A stretch of DNA of 36,094 nt, taken from an uncultured Prevotellaceae bacterium (GTDB taxonomy: Bacteria > Bacteroidota > Bacteroidia > Bacteroidales > Bacteroidaceae). Every line of letters starts with the position of its first letter. Positions within the stretch are counted from its first letter, which is position 1. The stretch spans positions 1-36,094 of the forward strand of contig CAMZAE010000017.1 of the NCBI GenBank assembly GCA_947304115.1, written 5' to 3'. A program made the translations under genes and the position numbers. Below are positions 1 to 8,300 of the stretch, in pieces. The notes below the pieces were generated by a model. That model searched no databases and was not told the origin of the DNA. It saw only the letters and a program-made list of their open reading frames with translations.

Positions 1-2
1 AA

Positions 3-251
3 GAGGTTAGCAAAGAGAAAGAGACAAAGGCCAAATCCAAGAAGAAAGGTTTCTTCTCGAAAATTCTCTCTGCTGTCATCACGAGCGTCACTGCCGCTCT
101 TGGGACATACGTGGCAAATACCGTTACCGGAACGAAAAGACGCTCGAAAGACTCCCTCGGCAAAAAAGTGACAAAGAATGCCGTAAGCACAGCCACACGC
201 ACCGCCACACGAGAACTTACCCGCAGCATTCTGGGCAATCTCGCGAAATAA
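3..251 (+). CDS. C-terminal fragment of a HerA/DUF853-like ATPase (partial)
   Basis: The frame is open from the left edge to a TAA at 249-251 and gives 82 residues, very rich in Lys, Ser, Thr and Ala, ending in TRELTRSILGNLAK. A basic low-complexity stretch followed by a short R-x-ILG-x-L tail is what I recall at the end of DUF853 (YjgR-like) HerA-type ATPases, which are about 500 residues long with the ATPase core upstream. The core is outside the window, so the assignment rests only on this tail. It converges with the next gene, with 22 bp between the stop codons. Confidence 0.5.
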   Translation, partial: EVSKEKETKAKSKKKGFFSKILSAVITSVTAALGTYVANTVTGTKRRSKDSLGKKVTKNAVSTATRTATRELTRSILGNLAK

Positions 252-273
252 CCGACCTCTTACTTTAGTCTGT

Positions 274-783
274 CTATTCCTTCATCACACAAAACGGATA
301 GACGAGCAGGTCGCCAAGTTCGCCGATGGGACTTTGCGAGAGATTAATTAGTATGTACTCGCCAGGCAGAAGCGGCTGAAGGGGCTGGCAGATGAACGCA
401 TCGCCTTCCGCCCTCAAATCGAAGGAAGCCGGCTCCAGCCGCACATAAGCATTGTCCTTAAGCTGCGGCTTAGGCAATTTTCTGTAAGTTTTGTAGCCCT
501 TGAAACGGACAACGGCATAGTCAACAAGCACCTCCTCATCCCTCGGAGTAATACGGAAGACAGGACGGGAAGTCTCTGCCAACTGCGAAGCATGACCGCC
601 GGAAAGATAGCGCGTCAGACGGCTTTTCATTTGATAATCCACAATCTTCCAGCCTGGCTTCAGTTCGCTTTGAGTCTGCTGGGCAGGTATCTCTGCCCAA
701 GCCTCACCAACAGAGATTTCAACTCTTTGAGCCTTTGCCGAAAGTGCGGAAAGGAGCAAAATTAGACTTACTATTTTCTTCAT
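274..783 (-). CDS. Secreted protein of unknown function
   Basis: 169 residues. The N-terminus MKKIVSLILLLSALSAKAQ is a clear signal peptide with likely cleavage after AKA, so the mature protein is periplasmic or outside the cell. No lipobox Cys follows. The rest looks like a compact beta-rich domain (for example RYLSGGHASQLAETSRPVFRI and a closing PGEYILINLSQSPIGELGD segment), but I do not recognise the family. A TAATTTTG -7 box lies directly upstream on the same strand, which supports a short-leader transcript beginning just before the ATG. It is divergent from nhaD. Confidence 0.7.
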   Translation of the reverse strand: MKKIVSLILLLSALSAKAQRVEISVGEAWAEIPAQQTQSELKPGWKIVDYQMKSRLTRYLSGGHASQLAETSRPVFRITPRDEEVLVDYAVVRFKGYKTYRKLPKPQLKDNAYVRLEPASFDLRAEGDAFICQPLQPLLPGEYILINLSQSPIGELGDLLVYPFCVMKE

Positions 784-790
784 TACTCCA

Positions 791-820
791 CAAAATTAGT
801 AATTTCATAAGAAATAGCAA
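791..820 (-). promoter_or_regulatory. Bacteroidetes-type promoter of the secreted-protein gene
   Basis: Reading the minus strand, a TTG (818-820) is followed after 19 bp by TAATTTTG (791-798), matching the -33/-7 layout. The ATG begins at 783, so the leader is only a few bases. Confidence 0.5.
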
Positions 821-827
821 TGAATTG

Positions 828-859
828 TTTGTGGTTTTGATGTTTTTTAACTACTTTTG
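828..859 (+). promoter_or_regulatory. Promoter of nhaD (-33 TTTG, -7 TACTTTTG)
   Basis: TTTG at 828-831 and TACTTTTG at 852-859 are 20 bp apart. Transcription would start near 866, leaving a leader of about 65 nt that contains 7-bp repeats at 904-924. Confidence 0.6.
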
Positions 860-903
860 TCCGTCAAACGAGGACTTAAGAGCAGGATTTCAACTCCTCC
901 CTC

Positions 904-924
904 TTAATTCTTCATTCTTAAATT
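904..924 (+). repeat. Three 7-bp units in the nhaD leader
   Basis: TTAATTC, TTCATTC and TTAAATT follow one another directly, ending 6 bp before the nhaD ATG. Similar heptamer runs occur at 14766-14793 and, on the other strand, at 34302-34329. Confidence 0.5.
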
Positions 925-930
925 ACGAAT

Positions 931-2334
931 ATGACCATTGCTATTGTCACTTTGATGCTACTCGGATATCTGCTTATCTGCACCGAGCACATCACTCGCA
1001 TCAACAAAGCCACCGTAGCGCTCTTCTGTGGCGTATGGGGATGGGTATTGTACGTTTGTGTCGGCCCCTATTACATTGAAAAGCTTCACGATGCAGGTTT
1101 CCAGGAATTCCTCGGCAGTCAGGACTATAGCATCCGCGCCGTCAACGAGTTCATACGGCAGGAAGTCTTTGCAAGCCACATCGCCCAACTGACCAGTATC
1201 GCGATGTATCTGCTGACGACTATGGCGATTGTGGATGTGTTGGCAAACAACGGCTGCTTCGATTTCATCATTAAGCTCTGCCGCTCGCGGAGCACATGGG
1301 TGACGGTGTGGATGCTTGCCCTGTGCAGCTTCGGGCTAAGCGCCAACCTCGACAACCTGACTTCGGCTGTGGTGATGCTGATGGTGCTGAACCGTTTGGT
1401 TGTCAATCACAGGCAACGAATGCTGTTGGGAGCCATCATCGTGATTGCCACAAACTGCGGTGGCTGTTTCACCGTCATAGGCGATGTCACATCGTTGCTC
1501 GTCTGGACACGCGGAGCTGTGACACCGACGAACTACACCTCTGCTCTTGTGCTGCCGGCTCTCTTTGCCACAATCATACCCACTTACCTCATCGGCAGGA
1601 AACTTCCTGCCCATCTCGACTTGAAGCGCAGCAATGTGATGATGTACAGAGGCGGCGACGAAGATATAAGGCTATGGCAACAATTACTGATATTCATTCT
1701 TGGCATGTTCGGTCTTTGGTTCGTCCCGACGTTCTACTGGCTCACCAACCTGCCGCCGTTCCTTGGAGCACTTTGCGTCCTCGGCGTGCTTTGGGTGGTT
1801 AACGAAATCATCAACCGCAAGCGCATCACCTCCGACCAGCCCCTTGCAAACCACACGAACCGCAGCCTGCAGTACGAAGTGATGCAAATGATAATGTTCT
1901 TCCTCGGCATAGGCCTTTGCGTTGACATCCTCATCGAGGTAGGCGCAATGAAGCACGTGGCCTATTGGTGCGACCAGTACATCCACAACATCTACATCCT
2001 GTCGCTCGTCCTTGGACTTGTCAGCTCGGTGATGGACAATGTGGCACTCGTCATCAGCGGCATCTCCATATATCCCGTATTGGACGAGAATGCCATCGGG
2101 ATGTCGGAATACCTGAAGAGCTTCGTCGAGAACGGCCAGTACTGGCACCTCATCACCTTGAGCGGCATTGTGGGCGGCTGCCTGCTCCCCATTGGCAATA
2201 CGGCAGGCTATGCACTAATGAAGGCAGAGGACGTGACCATCTGGTGGTACTTCAAGCATATCACCCTCAAAGTGCTGCTCGGCTGGTTCTGCGCCCTCGG
2301 CATCTATTTCCTTGTGGATTACTTTCTGAGATGA
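931..2334 (+). CDS. nhaD: NhaD-type Na+/H+ antiporter
   Basis: 467 residues, almost entirely hydrophobic helices (I would expect 11-13 membrane segments). It belongs to the ion transporter (IT) superfamily as NhaD: the N-terminus LLICTEHITRINKATVAL and the two internal acidic-Asn segments SANLDNLTSAVVMLMVL and SSVMDNVALVISG are the characteristic half-repeat signatures, followed by GGCLLPIGNTAGYALM. NhaD proteins exchange cytoplasmic Na+ (or Li+) for protons in the inner membrane and serve pH and sodium homeostasis. The start is the only ATG after the promoter in this frame. Its stop overlaps the ATG of the helicase gene (ATGA), so the two are translationally coupled although they have no obvious shared function. 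Confidence 0.9.
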   Translation: MTIAIVTLMLLGYLLICTEHITRINKATVALFCGVWGWVLYVCVGPYYIEKLHDAGFQEFLGSQDYSIRAVNEFIRQEVFASHIAQLTSIAMYLLTTMAIVDVLANNGCFDFIIKLCRSRSTWVTVWMLALCSFGLSANLDNLTSAVVMLMVLNRLVVNHRQRMLLGAIIVIATNCGGCFTVIGDVTSLLVWTRGAVTPTNYTSALVLPALFATIIPTYLIGRKLPAHLDLKRSNVMMYRGGDEDIRLWQQLLIFILGMFGLWFVPTFYWLTNLPPFLGALCVLGVLWVVNEIINRKRITSDQPLANHTNRSLQYEVMQMIMFFLGIGLCVDILIEVGAMKHVAYWCDQYIHNIYILSLVLGLVSSVMDNVALVISGISIYPVLDENAIGMSEYLKSFVENGQYWHLITLSGIVGGCLLPIGNTAGYALMKAEDVTIWWYFKHITLKVLLGWFCALGIYFLVDYFLR

Positions 2335-3662
2335 ATTACGACCTCTCCCGCCTCGGCATTTCCGCCCTCAATGCCATGCAGCAAGACATGTTGAGGACGG
2401 TTCGCAAAGGTGCTTCCGTAGTGCTGCTCAGCCCCACAGGTTCTGGCAAGACATTGGCATACCTGTTGCCACTGCTCCAAAAGCTCGATGCCAGAAACGA
2501 CACGTTACAGGCACTCGTCATAGTTCCTTCGCGAGAACTCGCCTTACAGACTGCCGATGTAGCCCGCAGGATATGCTCTGAATTAAGAGTTGCCGCCTGT
2601 TATGGAGGCAGGCCGGCCATGGAGGAACACCAGCAGATGCGAGGCCTTCGCCCTCATCTTGTGGCTGCGACGCCAGGACGACTGCTCGACCACCTGCAAA
2701 AGGGCAATCTGCTTCCTGACAATGTGCAGACGCTCGTCGTCGATGAGTTCGACAAGTCGCTTGAGTTGGGCTTTCGTCAACAGATGCAAGGCATCATCAG
2801 CCTCCTGCCCCATCTGCAGCAACGCATCCTCCTCTCTGCCACCGACACCGACGACATCCCTGCCTTCGTAGGCACACAAGACTACACCCGCCTCGACTTC
2901 CTCGACAAAGAGGCAAGCGACGACCGCATCAGCCTCCGCCTCGTCAAGTCGCCGGAAAAGGACAAGTTACAGACATTGTATCGCCTTCTTTGCTCGCTTG
3001 GCACACAGAAAAGCCTCGTATTCGTGGGCTATCGGGAGAGTGTGGAGCGCGTGGGGCAATACTTGGAGAAACAAGGCATCATGGCCGACATCTATCACGG
3101 AGGTATGGAGCAAAGGGACAGAGAACGTGCGCTCTATCGCTTTATGAACTCTTCTGCTAACGTTCTCGTCAGCACAGACCTCGCTTCCCGCGGACTCGAC
3201 ATAACCGCTGTAGATAACATCATACATTATCATCTGCCATCGAGCGAAGAAGCCTGCACACACCGCAACGGACGAACCGCCCGTTGGGACATGCAGGGCA
3301 CCGCATACTTCATCCTCGGCCCCGAAGAGCATCTGCCCGACTACATCAGCATCACCCCAACTACCTCCAAAAGAGAGGATGCTTGGTTCACTCTTCCGAC
3401 TCATGTACCCCCTCCCGCGACGCCCCTCTGGATTACATTATATATAGGTAAAGGAAAGAAGGACAAAATCAGCAGGGGAGACATCGTGGGCTTCCTCACA
3501 AAACAAGGCGGACTGGAGAGCAGTCAGATAGGCAGGATTGACGTGCTGCCCCACTGGTCGTATGTGGCCGTTGAACGAGCCATCGCCAACAACCTGCTCA
3601 TCCGCATCCGAGGACTCAAAATCAAGGGACAGAAAACTATCTATGCCCTTGCAGGCTGTTAA
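2331..3662 (+). CDS. DEAD-box ATP-dependent RNA helicase, DbpA-type C-terminus
   Basis: 443 residues. I place the start at 2331, overlapping the nhaD stop by 4 bp, because the N-terminus MNYDLSRLGISALNAMQQDM then gives a normal Q-motif; a longer frame runs upstream only as a shadow of nhaD. Motifs: SPTGSGKT (34-41), PSRELALQ, TPGRLLDHL, DEFD (138-141) in place of DEAD, SATD, LVFVGYRES, STDLASRGLD and HRNGRTAR in place of HRIGRTGR. After a linker, residues about 366-440 (WITLYIGKGKKDKI onward) match the DbpA-type RNA-binding domain, which in known members recruits the helicase to 23S rRNA. Ribosome assembly is therefore the probable role. The linker at about 339-350 resembles a translated copy of the GC-rich palindrome (see 3349-3381). 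Confidence 0.88.
   Translation: MNYDLSRLGISALNAMQQDMLRTVRKGASVVLLSPTGSGKTLAYLLPLLQKLDARNDTLQALVIVPSRELALQTADVARRICSELRVAACYGGRPAMEEHQQMRGLRPHLVAATPGRLLDHLQKGNLLPDNVQTLVVDEFDKSLELGFRQQMQGIISLLPHLQQRILLSATDTDDIPAFVGTQDYTRLDFLDKEASDDRISLRLVKSPEKDKLQTLYRLLCSLGTQKSLVFVGYRESVERVGQYLEKQGIMADIYHGGMEQRDRERALYRFMNSSANVLVSTDLASRGLDITAVDNIIHYHLPSSEEACTHRNGRTARWDMQGTAYFILGPEEHLPDYISITPTTSKREDAWFTLPTHVPPPATPLWITLYIGKGKKDKISRGDIVGFLTKQGGLESSQIGRIDVLPHWSYVAVERAIANNLLIRIRGLKIKGQKTIYALAGC
3349..3381 (+). repeat. Possible decayed copy of the GC-rich palindromic element
   Basis: This stretch aligns by eye to the first half of the ileS element at 6016-6045 (shared TCACCCCAAC, then CTCCAAA and GAGAGG). It reads in the same frame: SITPTTSKRE here against SLTPTLSKGE in ileS. 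The hairpin is partly lost. Confidence 0.4.
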
Positions 3663-3708
3663 TTATTGCACAAATCGCCCCTTTTGTGTGCATTTGTTGA
3701 CAAAAAAC

Positions 3709-3739
3709 TTGCACAAAAGGAAGAATTGTGTTACCTTTG
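3709..3739 (+). promoter_or_regulatory. Promoter of the FadL-like gene
   Basis: TTG at 3709-3711 and TACCTTTG at 3732-3739, 20 bp apart, 30 bp before the ATG at 3769. Confidence 0.6.
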
Positions 3740-3768
3740 CCGCCGGTTTTAACCAATTTTAGTTAAAA

Positions 3769-5208
3769 ATGAAGAAAACAATTCTTAGTTTGATGGCATT
3801 TGTTGCTGCAAGCAGCACCTTTGCCGGTGGCCTCCTGACCAACACCAACCAAAACGCAGCCTTCGTCCGCAACTTTGCCCAAGAAGGCCAAATCACCCTG
3901 ACAAGTATCTACGCCAACCCCGCAGGCGGCGCATTCCTTTCCCCCGGCTGGCACCTGAGCCTCAACACCCAGACAGCTTTTCAGGAACGTAACATCGACA
4001 CCTATTATCCTCTCTTTGCCAAAAATGCCAATAATCCTAATGACACTCACCGTTTCGAGGGTAAGGCCATAGCTCCATTGGTTCCATCCTTCACCGTCTC
4101 CTACAACCGCGACAAGTGGAGCCTCTCTGCACACTTCGCCGTCACTGGCGGTGGTGGCAAGTGCGAGTTCGACGAAGGACTCGGATCTTTTGAAGCAGCT
4201 TATGCAGGTGTTTTAGAGCAAAAAGTACCCGGAGTATTGCCATTACTCCTGACACAAGGTCTAATGGCGAAAGGGATGACTCCTACTGCAGCCGCAGCTT
4301 TGGCGGCCACAGGACAATATGACAGCTATACTATTAATAGCTTTTTGAGAGGACGCTCTTACTACTTTGGCCTTCAGCTTGGAGGTACTTACAAAATCCT
4401 TGATAATCTTTCTGCTTATGTTGGATTGCGTGGTGTTTATGCCACCTGCAACTACAATGGAGCGGTCAATCCATCAATTAACTACAGCATTCCCCCAGCA
4501 AACATAGAAGGTTCTGCCGCCCTCAACAACTATGGCATTGAACTGAACTGTGACCAGACGGGCTTCGGCGTATGTCCCATCATAGGCATTGATTGGGAAA
4601 TCAATAAACATTGGAACGTGGCTGCAAAATATGAATTCCGCACAAAAATGAACCTGAAAAACAAAAGCGAAATGAATATTTCTGACGAAGTTAAGGCTTT
4701 GGCAGCACCCATTATCGGCCAATTTGAAGATGGCAAAAAGGTTCGCGAGGACGTGCCCGCACTCTTGGCTCTTGGCGTTCAGTATTCTCCCATCGAGAAG
4801 GTTCGCATCGATGCTGCCTATCACCAGTTCTTTGACAAGGATTCTAAAAAATACAATAGTGCTGAAGACCTAAATAATAAGCAGAAGTACATCAAGCACA
4901 ACACCCACGAGTTCCTCCTCGGTGCTGAGTACGACATCTGCAAACTCATCACAATCTCCGGCTCTTGGGAAATCACCCGCTATGGCTTGAGCGATGAGTT
5001 TATGAACGACCTTTCGTTCAATCTCTCGAACTACATGTTCGGCGGCGGTGTACGCATCCATCCCTCCAAGTACTTCAACATTGACCTCGGCTATATGTGC
5101 ACTTTCTACAACAGCCGCAAAGTCGCAGACCCCAAAATGCCAAGTAAGATTGACCACTACGACCGCAAAAACCACACCTTCGGCATCGGCTTCAACTTCT
5201 ATCTCTAA
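3769..5208 (+). CDS. FadL/OmpP1/TodX-family outer membrane protein
   Basis: 479 residues with an N-terminal signal peptide (MKKTILSLMAFVAASSTFAG). The mature N-terminus GGLLTNTNQNAAFVRN, followed by YANPAGGAFLSPGW, is the hatch-like start of FadL/OmpP1 proteins: an Asn-rich plug and an NPAG motif. The remainder alternates polar and hydrophobic residues as expected of a 14-strand beta barrel and ends in an aromatic or leucine (GIGFNFYL), the outer membrane assembly signal. Family members take up hydrophobic compounds such as long-chain fatty acids; the substrate here cannot be read from the sequence. It has its own promoter and a terminator at 5253-5290, so it is monocistronic. Confidence 0.85.
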   Translation: MKKTILSLMAFVAASSTFAGGLLTNTNQNAAFVRNFAQEGQITLTSIYANPAGGAFLSPGWHLSLNTQTAFQERNIDTYYPLFAKNANNPNDTHRFEGKAIAPLVPSFTVSYNRDKWSLSAHFAVTGGGGKCEFDEGLGSFEAAYAGVLEQKVPGVLPLLLTQGLMAKGMTPTAAAALAATGQYDSYTINSFLRGRSYYFGLQLGGTYKILDNLSAYVGLRGVYATCNYNGAVNPSINYSIPPANIEGSAALNNYGIELNCDQTGFGVCPIIGIDWEINKHWNVAAKYEFRTKMNLKNKSEMNISDEVKALAAPIIGQFEDGKKVREDVPALLALGVQYSPIEKVRIDAAYHQFFDKDSKKYNSAEDLNNKQKYIKHNTHEFLLGAEYDICKLITISGSWEITRYGLSDEFMNDLSFNLSNYMFGGGVRIHPSKYFNIDLGYMCTFYNSRKVADPKMPSKIDHYDRKNHTFGIGFNFYL

Positions 5209-5213
5209 AAGCA

Positions 5214-5244
5214 TCATCCCCTTACTCCTCTCTTTTAGAGAGGG
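5214..5244 (+). repeat. GC-rich palindromic element after the FadL-like gene
   Basis: CCTCTC (5227-5232) and GAGAGG (5238-5243) form a stem with a 5-nt loop, preceded by CCCC. The layout resembles the ileS element copy at 6021-6045. It lies just past the stop codon and could also slow transcription. Confidence 0.4.
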
Positions 5245-5252
5245 AAATATCT

Positions 5253-5290
5253 GCCGTCCGAGTCTTCTCTTGGACGGCTTTTCCTTTTTT
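5253..5290 (+). terminator. Rho-independent terminator
   Basis: GCCGTCC (5253-5259) pairs with GGACGGC (5272-5278), followed by a T-rich run (TTTTCCTTTTTT). It ends the FadL-like transcript. Confidence 0.75.
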
Positions 5291-5302
5291 GAATTATTTA
5301 AT

Positions 5303-5333
5303 TTTGATATTTGAATTAAATGTCGTACCTTTG
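5303..5333 (+). promoter_or_regulatory. Promoter of the ileS unit
   Basis: TTTG at 5303-5306 and TACCTTTG at 5326-5333, 19 bp apart; the ATG follows at 5369. Confidence 0.65.
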
Positions 5334-5368
5334 CACGCCCAAACAATAAAAGAACGTATTAATATAAT

Positions 5369-8300
5369 ATGGATAAGAAATTCACAGAACGCAACAAGCT
5401 CAACCTGAGCGACGTAAATAAGGAAGTGCTGCAGCAGTGGGACGATGAAGACGTGTTCCACCTGAGCATGTCCGAAAGAGAGGGCTGTCCATCTTTCATC
5501 TTCTATGAAGGGCCTCCATCGGCCAACGGTCACCCTGGCATCCATCATGTTCTGGCTCGCAGCATCAAGGACACCTTCTGCCGCTTCAAGACCATGAAGG
5601 GCTACCAAGTGAAGCGCAAGGCAGGATGGGATACTCACGGACTTCCTGTTGAGCTTGGCGTAGAGAAGGAACTTGGCATCACGAAGGAGGACATCGGCAA
5701 GACCATCAGCATCGAGGAGTATAACCTGAAGTGCCGTGAGAACGTGATGATGTACACCAGCGAGTGGACCGACCTCAGCCACAAGATGGGCTATTGGGTG
5801 GACATGGAACACCCCTACATCACCTACGACAACAAGTATATCGAAACCCTCTGGTGGCTCCTCAAGCAGCTTTACCAAAAGGGTCTTCTCTATAAGGGCT
5901 ACACGATACAGCCTTACTCTCCTGCAGCAGGCACAGGCCTTTCGAGCCACGAACTCAACCAGCCCGGCTGCTACAGAGATGTGAAGGACACGACGGTTAC
6001 GGCGCAGTTCAGGAGCCTCACCCCAACCCTCTCCAAAGGAGAGGGAGTCACATTGCCATTCACCCCTCCCTTGGAGGGAACGGGGGAGGCTCTTCCTGTT
6101 TATTTCTTGGCTTGGACGACAACACCCTGGACGTTGCCTTCCAACACAGCCCTTTGCGTAGGACCTAAGATTGATTATGTTGCCGTCAAGGGCAATAATC
6201 CTTATACAGGTGAGGAAGCCATCTACATCCTTGCTGAGGCACGAAAGGATGTATATTTCCCAGAGGATGCTCCCCTCCTTTGGAGGGGTAAGGGGGAGGC
6301 TCTCGTCGGCATGAAGTACGAGCAACTCTTCCCTTGGGTGAAGCCTTGCGACCTAGTGGACGGCAAAGCTGTTGATAAGAGTGCCGAAGCCTTTCGTGTT
6401 ATTCCTGGCGACTATGTTACCACTGAGGATGGTACAGGCATTGTACATATTGCCCCCACCTTTGGTGCCGACGATGCAAAGGTGGCTAAGGATGCAGGCA
6501 TCCCAAGTCTCTTTGTCATCGACAAGGCTGGCGACACACGTCCTATGGTCGATTTCACCGGCAAGTACTTTGTGAAGGACGACATGGACGCCGACTTCGT
6601 GCAGACTTGCGTGAATGAAAGCTATTGGCAGCACAGCGGTGACTTCGTCAAGAATGCCTACGATCCGAAGTATGCAGGGCTTGACGAGAAGGCTTTGGCC
6701 AAGACAGAAGACCTGAACATCGTCCTCTGCATGGAGATGAAGCAGGCAGGCACAGCCTTCAAGATAGAGAAGCATGTCCACAACTATCCGCATTGCTGGC
6801 GCACAGACAAGCCTGTCCTCTACTATCCTCTCGACTCTTGGTTCATCCGTTCTTCGGCCGCCAAGGAACGCATGATGGAACTCAACAAGACCATACTTTG
6901 GAAACCTGAAAGCACTGGCACAGGTCGCTTCGGCAAGTGGCTCGAAAACCTCAACGACTGGAACCTTTCGCGTTCCCGTTACTGGGGTACGCCATTACCC
7001 ATCTGGCGCAACAAGGACACTCGCGAAGAGATTTGCATCGGCTCTGTTGAGGAACTTTACAATGAGATAGAGAAAGCCGTTGCCGTTGGCATTATGCCCA
7101 GCAATCCCCTCAAGGAGAAGGGCTTCGTGCCTGGCGACATGAGTCAGGAGAATTATGACCGCATCGACCTTCACCGTCCATACGTTGACCAGATTTGGCT
7201 CGTGGGCAAGAGCGGTGCTGTCTTGAAGCGCGAACTCGACCTCATCGATGTTTGGTTCGATTCTGGTGCTATGCCGTACGCTCAGATACACTATCCTTTC
7301 GAGAACAAGGAACTGCTCGACAAAGGCATTGCCTTCCCTGCAGACTTTATTGCAGAAGGTGTTGACCAAACACGCGGCTGGTTCTATACCCTGCACGCCA
7401 TCGCTACGATGGTCTTCGACAGCGTTTCCTACAAGGCCGTCATCAGCAACGGTCTTGTCCTTGACAAGAACGGAATGAAGATGTCGAAACGTCTTGGCAA
7501 TGCCGTTGATCCTTTTAGCGCCATTGAGAAGTACGGCAGCGATGCTGTGCGCTGGTACATGATAACGAACAGCGCGCCTTGGGATAACCTGAAGTTCGAC
7601 GAGGAAGGCGTGCAGGAAGTGAGCCGCACATTCTTTGGCAAGCTTTTCCAGACGTATTCCTTCCTGACGATGTATGCCAACGTGGACGGTTGGTGCTATA
7701 AGGAGCCAGACGTTCCCATGAACGACAGGCCGGAAATGGACCGCTGGATACTCTCTTGCCTGAACAGCCTTATCCGTGAAGTGGAGCAATGCTACAGCGA
7801 TTACGAGCCGACAAGGGCAGGGCGTCTCATCCAGACATTTGTGGTCGATAACGTCAGCAATTGGTTCGTGCGCCTCTCGAAGAAACGCTTCTGGGGTTCT
7901 GCCATGAGCCTTGACAAACTGAGTGCCTACCAGACGCTTTATACTTGCCTTGAAACGGTGGCACGCCTGATGGCTCCCATCGCCCCCTACTATGCCGACC
8001 GCCTTTGGCGCGACCTCTGCGAGGCAACAGGCAAGGGCGAGACAAAGAGCGTTCATCTGGCTAAGTTCCCTGTGGCCGACGATGCAAAGATAGACCAGGA
8101 ACAGGAGCAACGCATGGCTCTCGCCCAACAGGTTACGAGCATGATACTCTCGCTCCGCAAGAAAGAGCAGATTGTCGTGAAACAACCGCTTCAGCGCATC
8201 GCCATCCCTGCCACAAGCGCAGAACAGCAACAACGCATCCACGCCATGCAGCAACTCATCCTCGACGAAGTGAACGTCAAGGAACTGGAGTTTGTGGAGG

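Noticed and set aside
1965..2330. N-terminal extension of the helicase frame
   Set aside because: This stretch is a +1 shadow of nhaD with no family similarity; the ATG at 2331 gives a normal helicase start.
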